Assembly: GCA_902797015.1 (NCBI GenBank)
Contig: CADBRG010000027.1
Coordinates: 1-5,284, forward strand
Length of the DNA: 5,284 bases
Source of the DNA: an uncultured Lachnospiraceae bacterium
GTDB lineage: Bacteria > Bacillota > Clostridia > Lachnospirales > Lachnospiraceae
Direction: 5' to 3'
The translations under genes and the position numbers were made by a program. Shown piece by piece: positions 1 to 5,284 of the stretch (its first letter is position 1; every line of letters begins with the position of its first letter). The notes under the pieces were generated by a model, which had not been told where the DNA came from, did not search any database, and worked only from the letters and a program-made list of their open reading frames with translations.

Positions 1-58
1 CTGCAACGATTCCGATTTTCACCTCACCGGCTACTACTTTTCCCTCTAATGTTCTCAT
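1..58 (-). CDS. ribH: 6,7-dimethyl-8-ribityllumazine synthase, N-terminal fragment
   Basis: Only the first 19 codons are inside the window; the gene runs off the low-coordinate edge. The translation begins MRTLEGKVVAGEVKIGIVA. The KIGIV stretch matches the first beta strand of lumazine synthases, as in the LKIGIVVGRFN region of Bacillus RibH. The ATG at 58 is preceded by a full AGGAGG at 67-72 with an 8-base spacer, so the start is well supported. It follows ribBA by only 19 bases, the usual last position of a ribD-ribE-ribBA-ribH operon. The family enzyme condenses 5-amino-6-ribitylamino-uracil with 3,4-dihydroxy-2-butanone 4-phosphate in the cytoplasm and often assembles into a 60-subunit shell. 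The identification rests on this short N-terminus plus operon context. The active site cannot be examined here. Confidence 0.9.
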   Translation of the reverse strand, partial: MRTLEGKVVAGEVKIGIVA

Positions 59-77
59 GATGGTTTCCTCCTGTTTT

Positions 78-1283
78 TTATTCGTAATTGGTCATGTGGT
101 GCATTTTTTCCTGCTTGGTTTTCAGATATCTGTAATCGAATTTCTGCGCTTTGATCTGGATCGGTACACGCTCAACGATTTTGATACCATATCCTGCAAG
201 ACCTGTGATCTTGGTCGGGTTATTGGTCAGGATCCGCAGATCTCTTGCACCGAGGTCTCGTAAGATCTGTGCGCCGACACCGTAGTCACGTTTGTCTGCC
301 GGGAAGCCTAACATGATATTGGCTTCTACCGTATCATAGCCCTGCTCCTGCAGTTCATATGCTTTGAGCTTATTGATCAGACCGATTCCGCGGCCTTCCT
401 GACGCAGATATAAGAGAATTCCACGGCCTTCTTTTGCGATCTCTTTCAACGCTTCCTGCAACTGGTCACCACAATCGCAACGGGCAGATCCGAACACATC
501 ACCTGTCAGACACTCGGAGTGTACACGGCAAAGGACCGGTTCGCCATTTCCGACATCGCCCATTACCAGTGCAACATGGTGATCACCGTTGATGCGGTTT
601 TCATAACCATAGATGCGGAAATCTCCATATTTCGTCGGCAGCTTCGCTTCTGCTTCACGTCGTACAAGACTCTCATGATTTAAGCGGTAACGGATCAGAT
701 CCTCGATTGTGATCACGGTCAGATCATACTGATCTGCGAACTCAAGAAGCTCTGTGGTACGCATCATCGTACCGTCTTCCCGCATGATCTCACAGCAAAG
801 TCCGACCGGTTTTAATCCGGCCAGTTTCATCAGGTCGACCGTCGCCTCGGTATGGCCGTCGCGAACCAGTACGCCGCCGTCTTTTGCGCGCAACGGGAAC
901 ATATGTCCCGGGCGACGGAAATCTGCCGGTTTTGCCCCTTCTTCAACGGTCTTTATTGCCGTATAGGAACGTTCTGCCGCAGAGATGCCGGTCGTGGTAT
1001 CGATATGATCGATTGACACGGTAAATGCAGTGCCGTGATTGTCACTGTTATGTACGACCATCTGCTCTAATCCGAGCTTGTCACACCAGTCTGCGCTCAT
1101 CGGCATACAGATCAGTCCCTTGGCATCGGTTGCCATAAAGTTGACGTTTTCCTGTGTCGCAAATTCTGCTGCACAGATCAGATCGCCTTCGTTTTCACGT
1201 TCCGGATCATCGATGACTAAGATGACCTTTCCCGCGCGCAGGTCGTCTAAGGCCTGCTCAATTGTCCCAACTTCTTTTGCCAT
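78..1283 (-). CDS. ribBA: Bifunctional 3,4-dihydroxy-2-butanone-4-phosphate synthase / GTP cyclohydrolase II
   Basis: This 401-residue cytoplasmic enzyme supplies both branches of riboflavin synthesis. Residues 1 to about 200 are the RibB domain, which turns ribulose 5-phosphate into the four-carbon unit plus formate. Its acidic metal/substrate loop DDPERENEGD lies at 25-34, RPGHMFPL at 124-131, DGHTEATVDL at 142-151 and the late glutamate E165. From about residue 206 to the end is the RibA domain, which opens GTP to the diaminopyrimidine. It shows the zinc cysteines C258, C269 and C271 in SECLTGDVFGSARCDCG, LRQEGRGIGL at 293-302, the catalytic-type R332 and Y334 in DKRDYG, and LTNNP at 352-356. 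Both halves look catalytically complete and the length is normal for the fusion. The ATG at 1283 has AGGAGG at 1293-1298 with a 9-base spacer. It lies 40 bases after ribE and 19 before ribH, in one operon under the FMN riboswitch. Confidence 0.98.
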   Translation of the reverse strand: MAKEVGTIEQALDDLRAGKVILVIDDPERENEGDLICAAEFATQENVNFMATDAKGLICMPMSADWCDKLGLEQMVVHNSDNHGTAFTVSIDHIDTTTGISAAERSYTAIKTVEEGAKPADFRRPGHMFPLRAKDGGVLVRDGHTEATVDLMKLAGLKPVGLCCEIMREDGTMMRTTELLEFADQYDLTVITIEDLIRYRLNHESLVRREAEAKLPTKYGDFRIYGYENRINGDHHVALVMGDVGNGEPVLCRVHSECLTGDVFGSARCDCGDQLQEALKEIAKEGRGILLYLRQEGRGIGLINKLKAYELQEQGYDTVEANIMLGFPADKRDYGVGAQILRDLGARDLRILTNNPTKITGLAGYGIKIVERVPIQIKAQKFDYRYLKTKQEKMHHMTNYE

Positions 1284-1323
1284 ATATCATATCCTCCTTT
1301 GGCTAAAGTTCTGATGATTTATC

Positions 1324-1998
1324 TTAGAATCCGTTTTTCAACAGAAAATCTAACGTAATTCCTTCGCCCGATCCTGCTTCTTTCGCACCGGATGCTGTGG
1401 AAGCTGTCTCAGCGGGCTTCATAAGCTTCTCCACATATTTTCCGATGATATCGCACTCCAGATTTACGATATCTCCGACGCGCCGCTCTCTCAGTGATGT
1501 GACCGCCTGTGTATGCGGGATGATCGACACTTTAAAAACAGCATTGTCCACATATGCAACGGTCAGACTGATTCCGTCGATCGTGATCGATCCCTTCTCT
1601 ACGATATAGCGGAGCAGACCGGAATCTGCCGCCACTGTGTACCAGACTGCGTTGTCATCGCGTTTGATCTCGCGGATGGTTCCCGTTCCGTCAATATGTC
1701 CGGATACGATATGCCCGCCAAATCTGCCGTTTGCCGGCATCGCGCGCTCTAAATTAACGACACTGCCCGGTGATAAGATCCCGAGGGAACTGCGGTTGAG
1801 TGTTTCCGGCATTGCATCTGCCGTGAAATAGCTCCCGCCCATTGTCGTCACGGTCAGGCAGACACCGTTTACCGCGATGCTGTCGCCGATCTTGCTGCCT
1901 TCAAGGACGGTCTTGCACCCGATCGTCAGTACGCAGGAGCGGCTGCCTCTCTGAATGCTCTGGATTTCTCCTACTTCCTCTATCAAACCTGTAAACAT
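1324..1998 (-). CDS. ribE: Riboflavin synthase, alpha chain
   Basis: The enzyme dismutates two molecules of 6,7-dimethyl-8-ribityllumazine into riboflavin and the pyrimidine precursor. The 224 residues show the two homologous barrels of the family. The first starts with the signature MFTGLIEEVG and contains SIAVNGVCLTV at 40-50. The second contains the repeat GSITIDGISLTV at 136-147. The connecting region carries NGRFGGHIVSGHIDG at 90-104, and IPHT lies at 160-163. The core ends near DIIGKYVEKL (183-192). An Ala/Ser/Thr/Gly-rich stretch at about 195-213 follows, and then the tail ITLDFLLKNGF, which resembles the ITKAFLSENGF tail of Bacillus RibE. The linker makes the protein slightly longer than Bacillus RibE. 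The ATG at 1998 has a GAAAGGAA-type ribosome binding site at 2004-2011. It lies 44 bases after ribD in the same operon. Older nomenclature also calls this gene ribB or ribC. Confidence 0.97.
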   Translation of the reverse strand: MFTGLIEEVGEIQSIQRGSRSCVLTIGCKTVLEGSKIGDSIAVNGVCLTVTTMGGSYFTADAMPETLNRSSLGILSPGSVVNLERAMPANGRFGGHIVSGHIDGTGTIREIKRDDNAVWYTVAADSGLLRYIVEKGSITIDGISLTVAYVDNAVFKVSIIPHTQAVTSLRERRVGDIVNLECDIIGKYVEKLMKPAETASTASGAKEAGSGEGITLDFLLKNGF

Positions 1999-2042
1999 AC
2001 CGGTTCCTTTCTATTCTTAAGCTGTTCTGCTCTCCGTCACTC

Positions 2043-3149
2043 TTATGATTCTACATATCCGCTGATGCAGATATCTTCTCCGAATCTTTCTACTTCCATA
2101 CTGCTCAATTTGACGGCGTCCGCCATTTTCAGGATCCCTGTTCCGCCGATTGGTGTCGGTGCTTCTTTTCCACCGACCAGTTTTCCTGCGATATAGGCAT
2201 AAACCTTATTAACGATCCCTGCTTCCAATGCAGAGGCATGGATCCCGGCGCCGCCCTCGATCAAAATGCTATCGATTTTTTCTGCTGCCAATGCTTTCAT
2301 CAGGTCTTTCAGATCGACACGGTCGGTCTTCTCCTGCACAAGTACCTTCACACCTGCAGCCTCCAGCACCTGCTTTTTCTGCCGCGCGGCCTCCGAATCC
2401 GTCCGGGACGCACAGCAGGCAACAATCGTCGGAATGTCTTTTGCCGTTTTCACAAGCTGCGCCTCTTCCGGAATCTGCAGAGAAGAATCGCAGACGATTC
2501 TGACCGGGTCAACATTTTCTTCTATTCTGCAGTTTAGCATCGGATCATCCGCCAATACGGTACCGATCCCGACAAGGATGCCCTTGTAGCGCTTTCGCAA
2601 AAGGTGCACATGCTCCCTTGCCGCTTCTCCTGTCACCCATTTGGAATCTCCTGTCACACAGGCAATCTTGCCGTCAAGTGTCATCGCGTATTTCATCACG
2701 CAATACGGCATGCCGGTTTCCATATAGTGATAAAAGACTTCATTCAGCCTGCGGCATTCTTCCGCAAGGATCCCTGTCTCGACCTCGATCCCAGCATCCC
2801 GCAGGATCTGTACGCCTTTTCCTGCCACGAGCGGATTGCTGTCCATGCTTCCCACAAAGACGCGGCCGATCTTTTTTTCGATGATGATCTCGGTACATGG
2901 CGGCGTCTTCCCGTAATGGCAACAGGGTTCCAGAGTCACATACAGATCCGCATCTGTCGGATCCTCCTTGCAGCGAAGCAGTGCATTTCGTTCTGCATGG
3001 TATTCACCGTATCTTTCATGCCAGCCCTCGCTGATGATGCGTCCGTCTTTGACAACCACGCATCCGACCATCGGATTCGGTGAGGTATATCCTTCTCCTC
3101 TTTTTGCCAGTTCCAGTGCCCGGCGCATGTAGTCTTCTTTTTTCTGCAT
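2043..3149 (-). CDS. ribD: Bifunctional diaminohydroxyphosphoribosylaminopyrimidine deaminase / 5-amino-6-(5-phosphoribosylamino)uracil reductase
   Basis: This 368-residue cytoplasmic enzyme carries out the second and third steps of the pyrimidine branch. Residues 1 to about 145 are a cytidine-deaminase-type domain. HAERNA at 51-56 supplies the zinc ligand H51 and catalytic E53, and PCCHYGKTPPC at 75-85 supplies C76 and C85. Residues from about 148 onward are the NADPH-dependent reductase, with MKYAMTLDGKIA at 152-163, DSKWVTGEAAR at 168-178, ILVGIGTVLADDPML at 191-205 and the ILIEGG loop at 295-300. Length and domain order match Bacillus RibG. The ATG at 3149 is the first possible start, since the frame is otherwise open upstream only to a TGA at 3186-3188 with no ATG, GTG or TTG. 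It also aligns with the Bacillus N-terminus. Its ribosome binding site is poor (GGGG at 3160-3163) and lies in the terminator stem. A start at M8 (base 3128) is less likely. This is the first gene of the rib operon. Confidence 0.96.
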   Translation of the reverse strand: MQKKEDYMRRALELAKRGEGYTSPNPMVGCVVVKDGRIISEGWHERYGEYHAERNALLRCKEDPTDADLYVTLEPCCHYGKTPPCTEIIIEKKIGRVFVGSMDSNPLVAGKGVQILRDAGIEVETGILAEECRRLNEVFYHYMETGMPYCVMKYAMTLDGKIACVTGDSKWVTGEAAREHVHLLRKRYKGILVGIGTVLADDPMLNCRIEENVDPVRIVCDSSLQIPEEAQLVKTAKDIPTIVACCASRTDSEAARQKKQVLEAAGVKVLVQEKTDRVDLKDLMKALAAEKIDSILIEGGAGIHASALEAGIVNKVYAYIAGKLVGGKEAPTPIGGTGILKMADAVKLSSMEVERFGEDICISGYVES

Positions 3150-3181
3150 AAAAAACGTACCCCGAAAATCCTCAGGGTACG
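3150..3181 (-). terminator. Intrinsic terminator of the FMN riboswitch expression platform, abutting the ribD start
   Basis: On the minus strand, bases 3181-3171 (CGTACCCTGAG) pair with 3166-3156 (TTCGGGGTACG). This gives an 11-base-pair stem (7 perfect GC-rich pairs at the base, then two G-U wobbles among four pairs) closed by a GATT tetraloop. Six T residues at 3155-3150 follow, and the next base is the A of the ribD ATG. Stem plus U-tract is the classic rho-independent form, and it lies 38 bases beyond the FMN aptamer, where an expression platform is expected. The stem also contains GAGG (3173-3170) and GGGG (3163-3160), the only ribosome-binding-like runs near ribD, so a formed hairpin would hide them. 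Termination as the mechanism is inferred from structure, not measured. Confidence 0.9.
3160..3163 (-). promoter_or_regulatory. Weak candidate ribosome binding site of ribD inside the terminator stem
   Basis: A GGGG run on the minus strand ends 10 bases before the ribD ATG and is the only correctly spaced purine-rich Shine-Dalgarno candidate. It forms part of the 3' arm of the terminator hairpin, so it would be accessible only when that hairpin is open. A better-looking GAGGAT at 3173-3168 is about 20 bases from the ATG, which is too far for standard initiation. By contrast ribBA and ribH have perfect AGGAGG sites. Confidence 0.45.
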
Positions 3182-3251
3182 CCGATCATTCCATTATAAA
3201 AACATTCAAAAACAACGACTCTTCTTCCATCCAGACTGTACTGTCGGCCCC
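3175..3251 (-). promoter_or_regulatory. Candidate antiterminator pairing between aptamer and terminator arm
   Basis: The aptamer segment GGGGCCGA (3251-3244) can pair with downstream TCGGC (3185-3181). After a 3-base GTA bulge, it can also pair with CCC (3177-3175). That gives eight Watson-Crick pairs. Forming them would use up the foot of the terminator 5' arm while disrupting the aptamer's P6 and its junction with P1, the logic expected for an antiterminator without FMN. I found this pairing by eye. It has a bulge and was not tested against other folds, so it is a hypothesis only. Confidence 0.3.
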
Positions 3252-3337
3252 GGAATCTCACCGGATCTGCCTCCTGCATACGCAGGCGCTCGCGGGCTTT
3301 ACCGCCGGTAGGGAATTGCACCCATCCCTGAAGATTA
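3217..3337 (-). ncRNA. FMN riboswitch aptamer (RFN element)
   Basis: The minus-strand leader contains the conserved RFN blocks in order. These are the P1 5' strand TCTTC (3334-3330), GGGTGCAATTCCCTACCGG (P2 region), CGGTAAAGCCCGCGA, then a variable hairpin CCTGC/GCAGG with a GTAT loop at 3273-3286. After them come CCGGTGAGATTCCGG, GCCGACAGTACAGTCTGGATG and the P1 3' strand GAAGA (3224-3220). P1 closes 3334-3330 with 3224-3220. The element senses FMN and sits directly upstream of ribD, so it should repress the whole rib operon when FMN is abundant. The core blocks are intact compared with the Bacillus ribD leader. A terminator follows 38 bases downstream, pointing to transcriptional control. 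P1 is only 5 strict pairs, so the outer boundaries are approximate. Confidence 0.96.
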
Positions 3338-3358
3338 CTGTTTTACTATTAAGTTTCT

Positions 3359-3373
3359 TTCCGCTAACCGGAA
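3359..3373 (-). promoter_or_regulatory. Small stem-loop at the predicted 5' end of the rib transcript
   Basis: TTCCG (3373-3369) pairs with CGGAA (3363-3359) around a GTTAG loop. With the proposed -10 box at 3386-3381, transcription would begin at about 3374, placing this hairpin at the extreme 5' end of the leader. No U-tract follows, so it is not a terminator. Protecting the leader from 5'-end-dependent decay is a possible role, by analogy with other Gram-positive 5' stem-loops. A 5-base-pair stem can also occur by chance. Confidence 0.35.
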
Positions 3374-3380
3374 CAAGTCA

Positions 3381-3409
3381 AGTATAGCATGTCATATACA
3401 GATACACAA
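3381..3409 (-). promoter_or_regulatory. Sigma-A type promoter of the rib operon (extended -10)
   Basis: On the minus strand, TATACT (3386-3381) matches the -10 consensus at five of six positions and is preceded by TGC, making an extended -10 element. A weak -35, TTGTGT (3409-3404), lies exactly 17 bases upstream. The predicted start at about 3374 is some 40 bases before the FMN aptamer, a usual distance. The -35 begins only 6 bases after the stop codon of the upstream membrane-protein gene. The call is from consensus and spacing only. Confidence 0.72.
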
Positions 3410-3415
3410 GCTATC

Positions 3416-4453
3416 TTATTCAAATTTTCCGACTTTCATCTTCTGATGCTTCTTGCCACGTTTTCTCGCGAAAAATCTGTGCAGCAGGATTGCTACGCCG
3501 CCTGCCGCAAACGGGAAGATAAACGTCGCGATCCGATAAAGAATCGTGATCGCGCCGGCACGATTGACGCCGACAACGACACTAAAGAGTCCGGTCATAA
3601 CAAATTCGACCGCACCGATTCCTGCAGGTGTCGGAATGACAGCTGCCGTCATCACGGCCAGTGAAGTGATCGAAAGCGAATTTACCAATGACAGATCCCC
3701 GTCTCCGAATACGATCAGGAACGGAATCCCGTACCAAAAGACGAACTTGACCAGGTTCTTTAAGATCATGACGAGCAAAAGCTTTTTGTCCTTGATCAGG
3801 CGGGTCGTAGAGACTTCCATGATCTGCGCATTGGTCTCAAGCTTCATCAATGCCCCGTCCAGCTTGCCGTTCTTGTTGAACTTCTGTCCAACGTTTAAAA
3901 TGACCCCGTGAAACCATTTTGAAACAACAAACAGGATCAGGCCGATACAAATGAGCACCGTCAGGCCATATGCTGCGATCAGCAGGATTCCGTAGTCTCT
4001 GAAGTTGGTCCACATAAAATGCCAGTTGACCAGAAAGAAGATTCCACTGAAGATCGCAATGCTGATCTTGTGCATGACATACTGCACCATGTAAAGACCG
4101 ATCGCTTCTGAATATTCAATTCCATGCTGGCCAAGGTTATATACCGCAGCCACGCCATTTCCACTTCCCAGCGTAGAAAGCCTGTAAAAGCAGACCATAA
4201 ATGCATTGTAGATCGCCTGACGGAATTTAAACTCCGGATTATACCGGATTGCAAGCGAATACGTGATCCAGGACTCGATCAGAAGATAGATCACAGACGA
4301 AGCCAGGATCGCAAGTATGATATGCAATGGTGTGTGCTCAAGTTCTGACAGAATGTCGCCTGCCTGATTGCGAAATGTATACGCAATGATCAACAGCAGC
4401 ACGACGACAAAAATGACCTTCAGCCATGTTTTCTTAAACTTGACCTGTTTCAT
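3416..4453 (-). CDS. Lysylphosphatidylglycerol synthase transmembrane-domain / flippase-like integral membrane protein
   Basis: This 345-residue polytopic membrane protein has about 8 hydrophobic segments, near residues 11-26, 44-69, 115-143, 153-177, 224-249, 257-273, 281-297 and 300-325. It ends in a basic, presumably cytoplasmic tail (FFARKRGKKHQK). The signature PTPAGIGAVEF at 274-284 and the later LYRIATFIFPFAAGG at 305-319 are typical of the LPG_synthase_TM (UPF0104, AglD2-like) family. A soluble lysyl-transferase domain is absent, so it is not a full MprF. Family members are thought to act in lipid or lipid-linked glycan translocation, but the substrate here cannot be inferred. The ATG at 4453 overlaps the citrate synthase stop (ATGA). 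Its AAGGAA site (4459-4464) lies inside that gene, pointing to translational coupling. The stop at 3416 is almost flush with the rib promoter and no terminator is visible. Confidence 0.9.
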   Translation of the reverse strand: MKQVKFKKTWLKVIFVVVLLLIIAYTFRNQAGDILSELEHTPLHIILAILASSVIYLLIESWITYSLAIRYNPEFKFRQAIYNAFMVCFYRLSTLGSGNGVAAVYNLGQHGIEYSEAIGLYMVQYVMHKISIAIFSGIFFLVNWHFMWTNFRDYGILLIAAYGLTVLICIGLILFVVSKWFHGVILNVGQKFNKNGKLDGALMKLETNAQIMEVSTTRLIKDKKLLLVMILKNLVKFVFWYGIPFLIVFGDGDLSLVNSLSITSLAVMTAAVIPTPAGIGAVEFVMTGLFSVVVGVNRAGAITILYRIATFIFPFAAGGVAILLHRFFARKRGKKHQKMKVGKFE

Positions 4454-5284
4454 TCCAGTTCCTTCATAATACTCATATATGCCGGGCGGATAATCTTATC
4501 CGTACATACCAGCTCTTCAATCCGGTGCGCACTCCAGCCTACGATTCTTGCAACCGCAAAGATTGCCGTATAAAGCTCTTGCGGGATGCCCAGCATATCA
4601 TAAACAAATCCGCTGTAGAAATCGACGTTCGGGCACGCTTTTTTCGGCGAACTCCGCCTTCTCGATAACAACTCCGGTGCGATCTCTTCGACATTCTGAT
4701 ACAACGCAAGATCAAGCTCCCGGCCTTTTGCTGCCGCAAGCTCCTCTACATATTTTTTAAAGACCAGCTCACGCGGATCAGAAAGGGTATAAACCGCATG
4801 TCCGATTCCGTATACCAGTCCCTTTTTATCAAAGGCGTCCTTATTCAGGATCTTCATCAGATATGCACTGACTTCGTCCTTGTCATGATAATCCTTTACA
4901 TGATCACGGATATCGCTCATCATCTCCATAACCTTAATATTCGCGCCACCGTGCTTAGGTCCCTTAAGAGATGCCATCGCCGCCGCGATCGTAGAATAGG
5001 TATCTGAGCCGGAGGACGTTACGACACGTGTTGTAAAGGTAGAATTGTTACCGCCGCCGTGCTCCATATGCAGGATCAGTGCAGTGTCTAACACCTTTGC
5101 CTCCAACGGCGTAAAGTGCTGATCCGGTCTGAGCATCATCAGCAGGTTTTCTGCTGTTGACAGATCCGGATCCGGTATGTGTACATACATGCTGTCGTCG
5201 TTATAGTAATAGTTATACGCATGATAAGAATACGCTGCCAGAAGCGTGAAGCGCGCGATCAGTTCCATGCACTGACGCACCACA
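4450..5284 (-). CDS. Citrate synthase (Si-type), C-terminal part
   Basis: The gene is cut by the window edge; about 277 C-terminal residues are present and the true start lies beyond 5284. The GTG at the edge is an internal codon, not a start. The enzyme condenses acetyl-CoA with oxaloacetate to citrate in the cytoplasm. Counting from the edge, the fragment carries HMEHGGGNNSTF at 72-83, GPKHGGAN at 108-115 (catalytic-type H111), YGIGHAVY at 158-165 (H162) followed by DPR at 169-171, and NVDFYSG at 219-225 (catalytic-type D221). It ends with ARIVGWSAHRIEEL at 245-258. This is the classical citrate synthase triad of two histidines and an aspartate, not the unrelated Re-type enzyme of some clostridia. 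A 2-methylcitrate synthase cannot be strictly excluded because the N-terminus is missing. It is translationally linked to the downstream membrane-protein gene by an ATGA overlap. Confidence 0.95.
   Translation of the reverse strand, partial: VVRQCMELIARFTLLAAYSYHAYNYYYNDDSMYVHIPDPDLSTAENLLMMLRPDQHFTPLEAKVLDTALILHMEHGGGNNSTFTTRVVTSSGSDTYSTIAAAMASLKGPKHGGANIKVMEMMSDIRDHVKDYHDKDEVSAYLMKILNKDAFDKKGLVYGIGHAVYTLSDPRELVFKKYVEELAAAKGRELDLALYQNVEEIAPELLSRRRSSPKKACPNVDFYSGFVYDMLGIPQELYTAIFAVARIVGWSAHRIEELVCTDKIIRPAYMSIMKELE

Noticed and set aside
57..263. A plus-strand open frame with a hydrophobic N-terminus that resembles a membrane peptide.
   Set aside because: It is antisense to the ribH start and the end of ribBA. 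The hydrophobic stretch comes from the complement of the purine-rich ribosome binding site and lysine/glutamate-rich codons.
2604..3083. A 159-codon plus-strand open frame antisense to ribD, and similar plus-strand frames throughout.
   Set aside because: They lie wholly opposite well-conserved minus-strand genes, show no recognisable domain, and have compositions expected of antisense shadows of strong coding sequence.
3128..3149. A ribD start at M8 (base 3128) instead of M1.
   Set aside because: The region before M8 offers only a weak AAGAAG-like site, and the residues before it align with the Bacillus RibG N-terminus. M1 is preferred, though not proven.
3172..3189. A tiny leader ORF (ATG ATC GGC GTA CCC TGA, MIGVP) overlapping the 5' arm of the terminator.
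   Set aside because: It has no convincing ribosome binding site, and two other equally trivial ATG-stop pairs lie nearby. Control is already explained by the FMN aptamer. An attenuator peptide would also be expected to carry relevant codons, which are absent.
3359..3373. The TTCCG/CGGAA hairpin as a terminator for the upstream membrane-protein gene.
   Set aside because: There is no U-tract on the minus strand after it, the stem is only 5 base pairs, and it lies downstream of the predicted rib promoter.

Overview
The window looks chromosomal and comes from a Gram-positive Clostridia bacterium, most probably a member of the Lachnospiraceae. The reasons are moderate GC, strong AGGAGG-type ribosome binding sites, the Bacillus/Clostridium-style gene order ribD-ribE-ribBA-ribH behind an FMN riboswitch, and the protein sequences. 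The genus cannot be fixed from the sequence alone. Every gene lies on the minus strand, so transcription runs from high to low coordinates.

Layout in the direction of transcription: (1) 5284-4450, the C-terminal ~277 residues of a Si-type citrate synthase whose start lies outside the window; (2) 4453-3416, a polytopic membrane protein of the LPG_synthase_TM / flippase-like family, joined to the citrate synthase gene by a 4-base ATGA overlap; (3) 3415-3150, a regulatory region with an extended -10 promoter, a small 5' hairpin, an FMN aptamer (RFN element) and an intrinsic terminator whose U-tract runs directly into the ribD start codon; (4) 3149-2043, ribD; 1998-1324, ribE; 1283-78, ribBA; and 58 to beyond base 1, the first 19 codons of ribH.

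The four rib genes encode the whole committed pathway from GTP and ribulose 5-phosphate to riboflavin. RibBA makes the pyrimidine precursor and the four-carbon unit, RibD deaminates and reduces the pyrimidine, RibH (lumazine synthase) condenses the two branches, and RibE dismutates lumazine to riboflavin. FMN sensed by the leader RNA should shut the operon off by premature termination, and possibly also by hiding the ribD translation start. The upstream citrate synthase/flippase pair has no visible functional link to riboflavin. No terminator is visible between the pair and the rib promoter, so read-through would also pass through the riboswitch.

This is mostly an ordinary, intact biosynthetic operon. 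I see no mobile element, CRISPR array, tRNA or rRNA, and no undescribed system. The points most worth a second look are the compact terminator/start-codon arrangement of the riboswitch expression platform, and the Ala/Ser/Gly-rich linker before the conserved C-terminal tail of RibE.
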